Of a stretch of DNA of 43,723 nucleotides, positions 11,892-18,988 are shown in pieces (the stretch's first letter is position 1; every line of letters begins with the position of its first letter). The notes under the pieces are model-generated. The model saw only the letters and a list, made by a program, of their open reading frames with translations. It had not been told where the DNA came from and did no database searches. The stretch is from positions 1-43,723 of the forward strand of contig REAW01000027.1 in NCBI GenBank assembly GCA_004293725.1, read 5' to 3'. A program made the position numbers and the translations under genes. The DNA comes from Curvibacter sp. GTDB taxonomy: Bacteria > Pseudomonadota > Gammaproteobacteria > Burkholderiales > Burkholderiaceae_C.

Positions 11892-12764
11892 CTACAGCGC
11901 GTTTAGCGGGATCTTGAGGTAGGCAACGCCATTGGCCTCAGGTGGTGGCAATGCACCTGCGCGGATATTTACCTGCACCGAAGGCAGGATCAGGTTGGGC
12001 ATGGCCAGGGTGGCGTCTCGCGCCTTGCGCATGTCCACAAATTCGGCCTCGGTGACGCCCTCGTGGACATGGATGTTGGCGGCCTTTTGTGCTGCCACAG
12101 TGGTTTCCCATTGGGCGCTTCGGCCTGCGGGCGGATAGTCGTGGCACATGAACAGGCGGGTGGTGTCCGGCAACGACAGCAAGCGCTGCACGGACCCGTA
12201 CAGCACATGCGCGTCACCCCCCGGAAAGTCACAGCGTGCCGTGCCGACATCTGGCATGAACAGGGTGTCACCCACAAACACGGCGCCCCCCACTTGAAAC
12301 GCCATACACGCCGGGGTGTGGCCTGGCACCGCCAGGGCCTGCAGCGACAGGGGCCCCACTCCAATCACTTCACCGTCTTGCAGCAAGTGGTCGAACTGGC
12401 TGCCGTCGGGGGCAAAGCTGTCTTCCAAGTGAAAGATGGATTTGAAAACTTTTTGAACTTGGGTGATGGGCGCGCCAATGGCGATCTTGCCGCCCAGGAT
12501 GCCACGCAGGTAGTGCGCGGCAGACAGGTGGTCTGCATGCGCATGGGTTTCCAGAAGCCACTGTACTGAGAGTTTGTTCACACGTACAAAGTCTGCAATC
12601 TGGTCGGCAGAGGTGGTGCTGGTGCGCCCTGATTTTGCGTCGTAGTCCAACACCGCGTCCACAATGGCGCAGTGACCACCGGGCTCGGCATACACCACAT
12701 AACTCACGGTCCAGGTGGCTGGATCGAAAAACGCCTTGACGGCGGGGACGGGATGGGTTGTCAT
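11892..12764 (-). CDS. Metallo-beta-lactamase-fold persulfide dioxygenase (Blh/ETHE1-like)
   Basis: A 290-residue metallo-beta-lactamase-fold hydrolase of the Blh/ETHE1 persulfide dioxygenase group, which uses non-heme iron and O2 to turn glutathione persulfide into sulfite. The metal motif HAHADH is at residues 74-79 (HxHxDH), followed by VPGHTPACM, the GDTLFMPDVGTARCDFPGGD segment typical of this group, and MCHDYPP. In Agrobacterium and Xylella, Blh is the target of BigR; here a BigR-like gene is divergent from it, sharing a 100-bp promoter region. The DUF442 domain often fused to Blh is encoded separately at 14101. The lone Rieske gene follows. It probably removes persulfides formed by the SQR-like enzyme. 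Confidence 0.88.
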   Translation of the reverse strand: MTTHPVPAVKAFFDPATWTVSYVVYAEPGGHCAIVDAVLDYDAKSGRTSTTSADQIADFVRVNKLSVQWLLETHAHADHLSAAHYLRGILGGKIAIGAPITQVQKVFKSIFHLEDSFAPDGSQFDHLLQDGEVIGVGPLSLQALAVPGHTPACMAFQVGGAVFVGDTLFMPDVGTARCDFPGGDAHVLYGSVQRLLSLPDTTRLFMCHDYPPAGRSAQWETTVAAQKAANIHVHEGVTEAEFVDMRKARDATLAMPNLILPSVQVNIRAGALPPPEANGVAYLKIPLNAL

Positions 12765-12798
12765 GGAATGACCTTACGAGTTCAACTAGTGATTTTAT

Positions 12799-12828
12799 AG
12801 TTTATTGATTGATATAATGTTTGTCAAT
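12799..12828. promoter_or_regulatory. Overlapping divergent promoters of blh and the BigR-like gene
   Basis: Leftward, TTGACA (12822-12827) and TAAACT (12799-12804) are spaced by 17 bases, a strong promoter for the dioxygenase gene. Rightward, a perfect TATAAT lies at 12813-12818, inside that spacer. ATTGA (12808-12812) and TCAAT (12824-12828) form an inverted repeat across both. An AT-rich inverted repeat over overlapping promoters is what BigR operators look like, so one bound regulator could silence both directions. Confidence 0.6.
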
Positions 12829-12871
12829 AGAATATCTGACATATTTACCTCCCTTGCCCGGAATGATTCCT

Positions 12872-13216
12872 ATGCGTCCTGATGCTCCTGCTCCACCGGC
12901 TTTGGCCTTGGTGCGGCTGCGCGAGTCTGCCGACAGCGCCTGCCGGTTGCTCAAAGCCTTGTCCAACCCGGACCGCCTGCTGCTGCTGTGTCAGCTGGCG
13001 CAAGGTGAAATGCGCGTAGGGGAGCTGGAGGAACAAGTGGGGGTGCTGCAGCCCACCTTGTCCCAGCAACTAGGGGTGCTGCGCGACGAGGGCTTGGTGA
13101 GCACCCGCCGCGAAGGCAAAAACATCTACTACTGCATTAACAGTCCTGAGGCTTTGGCCCTGCTCGAAGTCCTGTACAGCCAGTTTTGCGCAACACCCAA
13201 GGATTCACAAGCATGA
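12872..13216 (+). CDS. ArsR-family persulfide-sensing repressor (BigR/SqrR-like)
   Basis: A winged-helix repressor of the ArsR family, 114 residues from ATG 12872. The DNA-reading helix is QPTLSQQLGVLRDEGLVSTRREGKN. Cys40 (LLLLCQL) and Cys106 (SQFCA) are 66 residues apart, exactly as the redox cysteines Cys42 and Cys108 of BigR that form a disulfide or tetrasulfide with sulfane sulfur. Two extra cysteines, Cys24 and Cys88, are present. An in-frame ATG at 12863 is an alternative start; a TTG at 12821 is unlikely because the -10 box would put it ahead of the transcript. It heads an operon with two YeeE/YedE genes (4-base overlap with the first) and is divergent from the dioxygenase gene it should control. 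Confidence 0.9.
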   Translation: MRPDAPAPPALALVRLRESADSACRLLKALSNPDRLLLLCQLAQGEMRVGELEEQVGVLQPTLSQQLGVLRDEGLVSTRREGKNIYYCINSPEALALLEVLYSQFCATPKDSQA

Positions 13217-13644
13217 CGATTGACTTGACCCAATTCACACCCTGGACCTCGTTGGGCGGCGGCCTCCTACTGGGTATTGCCTCAGCCCTGTTCATTTTGG
13301 TGAGCGGGCGGGTGCTGGGTATCAGCAGCATCCTCGGCGACCTCGTGCGTGGCGCGCGTGCCGACCTTGGCTGGCGCCTGGCTTTTTTCGCCGGGCTGTT
13401 GGTGTCGCCACTGGTGTATTCGTGGATGGCGCCCTTGCCTGCGATGCGCATTGACGCCGACTGGGCCACGTTGGTGGTGGCGGGCCTGCTGGTGGGTGTA
13501 GGCACGCGGTATGGCGCTGGTTGCACCAGTGGCCACGGCGTGTGTGGGCTCTCGCGCTTGTCGACACGCTCGCTAGCGGCCACGCTCATGTTCATGGCGA
13601 CTGGTTTTGCCACCGTGTTCATCGTTCGCCACGTGCTGGTTTAG
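13213..13644 (+). CDS. YeeE/YedE family half-transporter, N-type (PmpA-like)
   Basis: A 143-residue membrane protein with about four helices and the signature GAGCTSGHGVCGLSRLSTRS near residue 100, whose cysteines are those thought to pass sulfur in YeeE-type thiosulfate/sulfane-sulfur channels. ATG 13213 overlaps the repressor stop (ATGA). It and the next gene are the two halves of a single YeeE/YedE transporter, the PmpA/PmpB pair found with BigR and Blh. Its role would be uptake or release of a reduced sulfur compound; direction is not shown by the sequence. Confidence 0.9.
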   Translation: MTIDLTQFTPWTSLGGGLLLGIASALFILVSGRVLGISSILGDLVRGARADLGWRLAFFAGLLVSPLVYSWMAPLPAMRIDADWATLVVAGLLVGVGTRYGAGCTSGHGVCGLSRLSTRSLAATLMFMATGFATVFIVRHVLV

Positions 13645-13655
13645 GGGCACCCACC

Positions 13656-14099
13656 ATGACATTGCAACGCGCATTCGAATTTCTGGCAGGCCTGTTGTTC
13701 GGACTGGGCCTGATGCTAGCCGGCATGACCGACCCTTCCAAGGTCTTGGCGTTTCTGGACCTTGCAGGCGCTTGGGACCCATCGCTGGCCTTGGTCATGG
13801 GCGGCGGCATTGCGGTAGGCCTGGGCGCTTTCACTGTGGCCAAAGGGCGCAGCAAAGCCCTGTTGGGTAGCGCCATTTTTCTGCCCCAGGCCACGGTCAT
13901 CGACCGGCGCCTGCTGGGCGGCAGCGCCTTGTTTGGCGTGGGCTGGGGACTGGCGGGCTTTTGCCCGGGTCCGGCCCTGGTGTCACTGGGCTTGGGCGAT
14001 GCCAAAGTCTGGGTTTTTGTGGCCGCCATGGTGGCGGGCATGCTGGTTTTTGAATGGTTGGAATCTCGCGCGGACCGCGCGTTGTCACAAGGAGTTTGA
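13656..14099 (+). CDS. YeeE/YedE family half-transporter, C-type (PmpB-like)
   Basis: A 147-residue protein with about four membrane helices. It opens with EFLAGLLFGLGLMLAGMTDPSKVLAFLD, the typical start of the second YeeE half, and has the GFCPGPALVSLG motif near residue 108, with its cysteine facing the partner's GAGCTSGHG in known structures of the family. It begins 11 bp after the first half and ends one base before the DUF442 gene. The two halves together should form one sulfur-compound channel. Confidence 0.9.
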   Translation: MTLQRAFEFLAGLLFGLGLMLAGMTDPSKVLAFLDLAGAWDPSLALVMGGGIAVGLGAFTVAKGRSKALLGSAIFLPQATVIDRRLLGGSALFGVGWGLAGFCPGPALVSLGLGDAKVWVFVAAMVAGMLVFEWLESRADRALSQGV

Positions 14100-14100
14100 A

Positions 14101-14445
14101 ATGGCTATTTCTGCACGTGCAATCACCCCCGCATTTTTTGTTGCCCCCCAACTCAGCCCGCAAGACGTGGCCGAAGCTGCGGCCCAGGGCTTCAAGTCCA
14201 TTCTCAACAACCGCCCAGACCATGAAGGCGGCGCAGAACAACCGCTGAGCAGCACCATTGAAGCCGCAGCCCATGCCGCGGGCTTGGCCTACGTACACCT
14301 GCCGGTAGTGAGCGGCGCCTACACCGCTGAACAGGTGCAAGCCATGCACAAAGCCTTGCAGGAGTTGCCTGCCCCCGTGCTGGCCTTCTGCCGCTCCGGC
14401 ATGCGCGCGGGCCAAATGTTCGAGCTGGCCCAAACTGCCCGTTAA
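14101..14445 (+). CDS. DUF442 / TIGR01244 phosphatase-like sulfur-transfer domain protein
   Basis: A 114-residue protein of the DUF442 family, a dual-specificity-phosphatase fold with a P-loop. The signature cysteine is in FCRSGMRAGQ near residue 100. In Agrobacterium and Xylella the same domain is fused to the front of Blh; some members act as sulfurtransferases, using the cysteine to carry sulfur. Here it is a separate gene, GGAG just before its ATG, one base after the PmpB-like gene. It probably delivers persulfide sulfur to the dioxygenase encoded on the other side of the shared promoter. The phosphatase annotation seen for this family is likely misleading here. Confidence 0.85.
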   Translation: MAISARAITPAFFVAPQLSPQDVAEAAAQGFKSILNNRPDHEGGAEQPLSSTIEAAAHAAGLAYVHLPVVSGAYTAEQVQAMHKALQELPAPVLAFCRSGMRAGQMFELAQTAR

Positions 14446-14470
14446 ATCCGTTCTCACGTTCGAGACCTGC

Positions 14471-16171
14471 ATGCAAAAGCTTCTGCCCAATTGGCTGCGC
14501 AACTACCAGCGCGGCTGGCTGGGCGGTGATGTGTCGGCGGGGCTCATCGTGGCGGTGCTGGTGATTCCGCAAAGCCTGGCCTACACCCTCTTGGCCGGCC
14601 TGCCCGCAGAGATGGGGCTGTATGCCAGCATCCTGCCGGTGGTGGCCTATGCGCTGCTAGGCTCCAGCATGACGCTGGCCGTGGGGCCGGTGGCGATTGC
14701 CGCGCTTATGACGGCCAGCGCGCTGCAGCCACTGGCAATCGCAGGTACCACCGAGTACACCCAAATGGCCATGCACTTGGCACTGATCTCGGGGCTGATG
14801 TTTCTGGCCTTTGGCGCGCTGCGCTTGGGCTGGCTGGCCTACTTTTTGAGCCACCCGGTGGTCAGCGGTTTTGTCACCGGCTCGGCCGTTGTGATCGCGC
14901 TGGGACAGCTCAAACACATTTTGGGCGTGGCTGCGCCCAGCAGTTCCAGCTGGGCCACGTTGCAAGGGCTTTGGCGCGCCCTGCCCCAAAGCAACACCAC
15001 CAGTCTGACACTGGGTGTGGGCAGCATGGTGTTTCTGTTTTGGAGCAGGCATTACTTGGCCAGTAGCCTGCGCCGTGTAGGCGTGGCACGCCAGGCGGCA
15101 GACCTGCTGGCGCGCATGGCGCCGATTGCCGCCGTTGCCGTGAGCACCGTCCTGGTGGCCTGGGGCGGGTGGGATGTGGCCCGCAATGTGGCCGTGGTAG
15201 GCACGGTGCCCGCCGGCTTCCCAGCCCTCAGCATCTCCCTGCCCGGCATGACCGAGCTAGGCCAACTGTGGCTGCCTGCCCTGCTGATTTCGTTGGTAGG
15301 CTTTGTGGGCAGTATTTCGGTGGCGCAGTCGTTTGCCATGCAGCGCCAGCAGCGCATTGCGCCAGACCGCGAGTTGTGGGGGCTTGGCGCAGCCAATGTG
15401 GCGGCGGCGCTGTCCGGCGCGTACCCGGTGCACGGCGGGTTGTCGCGCTCGGTCATCAATTTTGCGGCGGGTGCACAAACGCCGCTGGCATCCCTCATCA
15501 CCGCAGCCGCCATGGCCGTCATCATCTATTTCTTCACGGGTCTCTTCTACTACCTGCCGCTGGCGGTGCTGGCAGCCAGCATTTTGGTGGCAGTGACATC
15601 GCTGGTGGACATTCCCACGCTCAAAGCCAGCTGGGCCTACGACCGGGCCGATGCGCTGTCGCTTGTGGCCACGGCGCTGGGTGTGATTGTGCTGGGTGTA
15701 GAGACCGGAATCGTGCTGGGCGTGGCCATGTCGCTGGCCGCCCTGGTGTGGCGCAGCAGCCATCCGCACATGGCGGTGGTTGGCCGGGTACCCGGCACCG
15801 AGCACTTCCGCAACGTGGAACGCCATGCTGTTCAAACCGTGCCGGGCCTGCTCGCGCTGAGGGTGGACGAGAGCCTGTTTTTTGCCAACGCCACGGCGCT
15901 GGAAGAACGCATCGAAGCGCTGGTGCAGGCGGACGCCAGCGTCCGGCGCCTGTTGCTGGTCTGCTCCGCAGTCAACCAGATTGACGCCACCGCACTGGGC
16001 ATGCTCACCGCGCTGGAGCAAAGCCTGGGGGGGCGCGGCATTCGCTTGGAGCTGGCCGAAGTCAAAGGACCGGTGATGGACCGACTGCAAGCCACTGTGC
16101 TGGGGCAACGGTTGCAGGGCCGGGTGTTCCAAAGCGTGCACGATGCATTTGTAGCGCACGAACGAGGCTGA
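14471..16171 (+). CDS. SulP family inorganic anion transporter with STAS domain
   Basis: A 566-residue transporter. The N-terminal membrane part (about residues 20-410, 12-14 helices) carries SulP hallmarks: VLVIPQSLAYTLLAGLPAEMGLYAS, the GFVTGSAVVIALGQLKHILG segment and SGAYPVHGGLSRSVINFAAGAQT. The C-terminal STAS domain (about 440-560) contains VDESLFFANA and CSAVNQIDATALGML. SulP proteins move sulfate, bicarbonate or related anions. As the last gene of the BigR-like operon, 25 bp after the DUF442 gene, it is placed to export or import the sulfite or sulfate produced by persulfide oxidation; this substrate is inferred from context only. Confidence 0.93.
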   Translation: MQKLLPNWLRNYQRGWLGGDVSAGLIVAVLVIPQSLAYTLLAGLPAEMGLYASILPVVAYALLGSSMTLAVGPVAIAALMTASALQPLAIAGTTEYTQMAMHLALISGLMFLAFGALRLGWLAYFLSHPVVSGFVTGSAVVIALGQLKHILGVAAPSSSSWATLQGLWRALPQSNTTSLTLGVGSMVFLFWSRHYLASSLRRVGVARQAADLLARMAPIAAVAVSTVLVAWGGWDVARNVAVVGTVPAGFPALSISLPGMTELGQLWLPALLISLVGFVGSISVAQSFAMQRQQRIAPDRELWGLGAANVAAALSGAYPVHGGLSRSVINFAAGAQTPLASLITAAAMAVIIYFFTGLFYYLPLAVLAASILVAVTSLVDIPTLKASWAYDRADALSLVATALGVIVLGVETGIVLGVAMSLAALVWRSSHPHMAVVGRVPGTEHFRNVERHAVQTVPGLLALRVDESLFFANATALEERIEALVQADASVRRLLLVCSAVNQIDATALGMLTALEQSLGGRGIRLELAEVKGPVMDRLQATVLGQRLQGRVFQSVHDAFVAHERG

Positions 16172-16320
16172 TATGCAGACACGGGCCTCACACAGCGGCC
16201 GAGTTCGATATCAACAAATGGACCTCGAGCCGTCCGGCCCGGTAGTGGCCCCAGCCGACCTCGAGTGGCGCTGCAGCAGTCGCTGGGTGCAGGCCTAACC
16301 GCCATTGCCAGCAGCCCGGA

Positions 16321-16366
16321 ATCACTACCAATTTAGGAGCTGCTTGCGCAACTGCAGCGAGGGCTC
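16321..16366 (-). repeat. Dispersed intergenic repeat, family A copy 2
   Basis: On the minus strand it reads GAGCCCTCGCTGCAG then TGCGCAAGCAGCTCCT. It starts 20 bases after the stop codon of the leftward Rrf2 gene, in the gap between convergent genes. Confidence 0.65.
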
Positions 16367-16386
16367 AACGTAATCTAACCTGAAAA

Positions 16387-16908
16387 TCAGCCGCGCAATG
16401 CCAGCGAATTCGCCAATGCAAACACCGAGTTGGGCGCGTTGGTGCGCACCGGTGCCAGCGGCTTGATCTTTTGCAGCACGCCTTTTTTGGCGGGCTTGCG
16501 TTCTTGCACCTGAAAGCCCTTGGCACGCTGTTCTTGCGCCAGACTCTTCAGCGTGATGGTCTTCATGTGCGCGACGATGGTGGTCTGCAGAGCGGCCCAC
16601 AGGTCCTGCGTCATGTCTTGTGTGCCATCGCGCGGGTTGCCTGCATCGGCAGTGTCTTCAATCGCGCCAATGATGTCTGCCACGGTGATGCTATTGCCAC
16701 GGAAGCCCAAGGTATAGCCGCCACCCGGGCCACGTGTGCTTTCCACCAGCCCGTGCTGTCTCAGCTTGGCAAATACTTGCTCAAGATACGATAAGGAAAT
16801 GCGGTGGCGCAGCGCGATGTCTTGCAATGGGACGGGCTGGCCGCTGTCGCGCAGGGCCAGGTCAATCATGGCGGTAATGGCAAAACGGCCTCGGGTACTG
16901 AGTCGCAT
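16387..16908 (-). CDS. Rrf2/IscR-like transcriptional regulator lacking the cluster cysteines
   Basis: A 173-residue Rrf2-family regulator that matches IscR closely in the DNA-binding half: MRLSTRGRFAITAMIDLALR, SLSYLEQVFAKLRQHGLVESTRGPGGGY and ITVADIIGAIED. IscR holds a 2Fe-2S cluster with three cysteines at 92, 98 and 104; the matching stretch here (residues 86-100, TADAGNPRDGTQDMT) has none, and the whole protein contains no cysteine. It cannot bind the cluster in the IscR way. The C-terminus is longer than in IscR and rich in basic residues (ERKPAKKGVLQKIKP). No isc genes are nearby. It is a paralogue whose signal is unknown. An inverted repeat overlaps its ribosome site. Confidence 0.87.
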   Translation of the reverse strand: MRLSTRGRFAITAMIDLALRDSGQPVPLQDIALRHRISLSYLEQVFAKLRQHGLVESTRGPGGGYTLGFRGNSITVADIIGAIEDTADAGNPRDGTQDMTQDLWAALQTTIVAHMKTITLKSLAQEQRAKGFQVQERKPAKKGVLQKIKPLAPVRTNAPNSVFALANSLALRG

Positions 16909-16912
16909 ATGT

Positions 16913-16928
16913 TTACTCCTTTGAGTAA
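16913..16928 (-). promoter_or_regulatory. Inverted repeat overlapping the Rrf2-gene ribosome binding site
   Basis: TTACTC and GAGTAA pair around a 4-base spacer, with the AAGGAG of the ribosome site inside it on the minus strand. It could be an autoregulatory operator or an RNA hairpin that hides the ribosome site. Confidence 0.4.
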
Positions 16929-17041
16929 GTGACTAGGAAGATTCGAACTGTAGTTGCTTGTATGCTTCGCGTAAATTCGTATTTTGTATTTTTTTACTTC
17001 GATTATTTCGCAGTGTTTCAGTTTGTTTCAGAGGGAACTCC

Positions 17042-17935
17042 ATGAACTTCAAGCACCTTCACTATTTTTGGGTCACCGCCAAGGCGGGCGGCGTCATGCG
17101 CGCGGGCGAGCAGTTGCACACCACGCCGCAAACGCTGTCGGGACAGATCAAGTTGCTGGAGGACTGGCTGGGACGCAAGCTATTTCAGAAAAGTGGGCGC
17201 AATCTCGAGCTGACCGAAGATGGCCGACTTGCGCTGGGCTATGCGGACCAGATCTTCACGTTGGGTGCCGAGCTGGAAAACGCGGTGCGCCAGGCCAGTG
17301 GGAAACGCCGCGTGCTGGACTTCAAGGTGGGCGTGGCCGACTCGGTGACCAAATCGCTAGCCTACCGGCTACTGGAACCTGCATTGGAGGTAGAAGCCCC
17401 AGTGCGCATGATTTGCAGCGAGGGCAAGTTCCCCGACCTGCTGGCCAAGCTGGCTCTGAACCAGTTGGACTTGGTGATTGCCGACGAGCCCATGTCCAAA
17501 CGCATCAGCGTGAAGGCCTTTAACCACCCCTTGGGGCGCAGCCCCATGAGTTTCTTTTGCACACCGGCGCTCAGGGCGCAGCTTAAAGGCGCCTTTCCTG
17601 CGTGCCTGAATGGCGCTCCCATGCTGCTGCAGGGCGCCCAAGCCTCGGTGCGCCAACAGTGGGAGGGGTGGCTCAGCCACCACCAGATTCACCCCACCAC
17701 CATCGGCGAGTTTGACGACGGAGCGCTGATGAACGCTTTTGGTCGCAAGGGCCGTGGTGTTTTCATGGCACCTTCGGTCATGGAGTCAGACATCGTGGAG
17801 CAGTTTGGCGTGGAAGTGATTGGCCGCAGCAGCGACCTCGTGGAGGAGTTCTTTGCCGTGTCGGTGGAGCGGCGCATTACCCACCCGTGTGTGGTGGCCA
17901 TTACCACTGCAGCGCGCGATCAACTCTTCACTTGA
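17042..17935 (+). CDS. nhaR: LysR-type transcriptional activator NhaR
   Basis: A 297-residue LysR-type regulator. The N-terminus (MNFKHLHYFWVTAKAGGVMRAGEQLHTTPQTLSGQIKLLE, quoted in parts: HLHYFWV, TPQTLSGQI) is specific to NhaR, which activates the sodium/proton antiporter gene nhaA and stress genes in response to sodium and alkaline pH. The C-terminal effector domain spans about residues 92-295. ATG 17042 follows AGAGGGAA at a normal distance. No nhaA gene is in the window. It is divergent from the Rrf2 gene and is followed at 44 bp by a CopD-like gene that may share its transcript. Confidence 0.88.
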   Translation: MNFKHLHYFWVTAKAGGVMRAGEQLHTTPQTLSGQIKLLEDWLGRKLFQKSGRNLELTEDGRLALGYADQIFTLGAELENAVRQASGKRRVLDFKVGVADSVTKSLAYRLLEPALEVEAPVRMICSEGKFPDLLAKLALNQLDLVIADEPMSKRISVKAFNHPLGRSPMSFFCTPALRAQLKGAFPACLNGAPMLLQGAQASVRQQWEGWLSHHQIHPTTIGEFDDGALMNAFGRKGRGVFMAPSVMESDIVEQFGVEVIGRSSDLVEEFFAVSVERRITHPCVVAITTAARDQLFT

Positions 17936-17979
17936 GCCGACAATTCGGGTTTTCCAATTTACGCACCGCCAAAGGATTT

Positions 17980-18450
17980 ATGTACGACATTGCCAAGCTC
18001 ATTCACCTCGTTGCAGGCATAGTGTGGATGGGGGGCATGACCTTCATGCTGCTGGCCCTGCGCCCGGCGACCCTCGCACTGATGGAGCCCCAGCCGCGCG
18101 CGCGTCTCATGAGTGAAGTGTGGAGTCGCTTCTTTACCGTGGTGCTGGTTGCCATTGCTGCGCTGTTCTTCAGCGGTAGCCACCTCTACACCGCCGCATT
18201 CAAGGCAAGCAAACTGGCCGGCGGTGTCGGCAGCGTGCCCCTGGGCTGGAATCTCATGCTGGTGCTGGGCATTGCCATGATGCTTATTTTTGGGCACATC
18301 TACTTTGCGGGTTTTCGCAAATTTAAGCGTGCCGTGAAAGCTGCCGAGTGGCCCCTGGCCGCCAAGGCGGCAGGCCAAATTCACACGTTGATGCTTGCCA
18401 ACTTTGTTTTGGGCTGGTTGGCTATCGCGGCCGTGCGCTTGATTCGTTGA
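17980..18450 (+). CDS. CopD-like four-helix membrane protein
   Basis: A 156-residue integral membrane protein with four helices: about residues 4-26 (LIHLVAGIVWMGGMTFML), 50-70, 85-110 and 132-154. The histidine and the IHLVAGIVWMGGM motif in helix 1 and HTLMLANFVLGWL in helix 4 resemble the CopD family, thought to carry copper or heme across the membrane, and related single-domain proteins in betaproteobacteria. AAAGGA precedes ATG 17980. It lies 44 bp after nhaR. The substrate is not known. Confidence 0.8.
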   Translation: MYDIAKLIHLVAGIVWMGGMTFMLLALRPATLALMEPQPRARLMSEVWSRFFTVVLVAIAALFFSGSHLYTAAFKASKLAGGVGSVPLGWNLMLVLGIAMMLIFGHIYFAGFRKFKRAVKAAEWPLAAKAAGQIHTLMLANFVLGWLAIAAVRLIR

Positions 18451-18488
18451 ATGCGCGCAAGGCGCGCGTGCTGAAAGCGAGCATGCTC

Positions 18489-18737
18489 TCAGGCGTAAAA
18501 CGCCTCCACCTTGCCCTTGAGTTTGATCAATAGCGGCTTGCCTTTGCGGTCCACCGTCTTGCCCGCAGGCACTTTGATCCAACCCTCGCTCACGCAGTAT
18601 TCCTCAACGTCTGAACGCTCCTTGTCGTTGAAGCGGATGCCAACGTCGTGCGCAAACACGGCCGCAACATGGTGCGGGCTGCGGGGGTCAGACGACAATT
18701 GGTCTGGCAGTGGGGGGCGTTGTGTGGTGTCGTTCAT
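18489..18737 (-). CDS. DUF3297 family protein
   Basis: An 82-residue soluble protein of the DUF3297 family, whose function is unknown. It has the family pattern LPDQLSSDPRSPHHV, FAHDVGIRFNDKER, VEEYCVSEGWIKV and DRKGKPLLIKLKGKVEAFY. ATG 18737 is the start that matches the family; the ribosome site before it is weak, so translation may be coupled to the small gene 22 bases upstream. It ends in a convergent gap with the CopD-like gene. Confidence 0.85.
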   Translation of the reverse strand: MNDTTQRPPLPDQLSSDPRSPHHVAAVFAHDVGIRFNDKERSDVEEYCVSEGWIKVPAGKTVDRKGKPLLIKLKGKVEAFYA

Positions 18738-18759
18738 AAATGCTTGGTAGGGTTTGGGC

Positions 18760-18900
18760 TTAGCCCAGAATGCGGAACAGCCCGTAGGCCGAGAGTACGC
18801 CAGTAACCACCAGTAGAACCGTCTTGGTAGCGCGCGCGCCAACCAGTGCACCGGCAATGCTGCAAAGGAGGATGGCGCCGAATAGGTAACTTGTCTTCAT
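18760..18900 (-). CDS. 46-residue single-pass or hairpin membrane peptide
   Basis: A small open frame beginning ATG 18900 and ending TAA at 18760. The product starts MKTSYLFGAILLCSIAGALV, then a short polar bridge (GARATKT) and a second hydrophobic run (VLLVVTGVLSAYGLFRIL). Two short membrane helices around a basic turn is a typical small-protein plan. It is on the same strand as, and 22 bases ahead of, the DUF3297 gene. The ribosome site is weak. The clean hydrophobic pattern and absence of rare codons support it being real; no family is recognised. Confidence 0.55.
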   Translation of the reverse strand: MKTSYLFGAILLCSIAGALVGARATKTVLLVVTGVLSAYGLFRILG

Positions 18901-18988
18901 GGGGCGTGATGGTAAGGCATGGGGCCTGCATCAGTGACAAGGACAAGCAGAGGGTGGTGATTGTTTCTTTGTCGGAGGTGCACTTGCA

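Noticed and set aside
12821..12871. TTG 12821 as start of the BigR-like regulator
   Set aside because: A TATAAT box at 12813 places the transcript start at about 12825, after this codon, and the N-terminal residues do not resemble the family.
16173..16298. A 41-codon frame directly after sulP (ATG two bases after its stop)
   Set aside because: The translation has no hydrophobic or domain pattern and no ribosome site; it may be decayed DNA but nothing identifies it.
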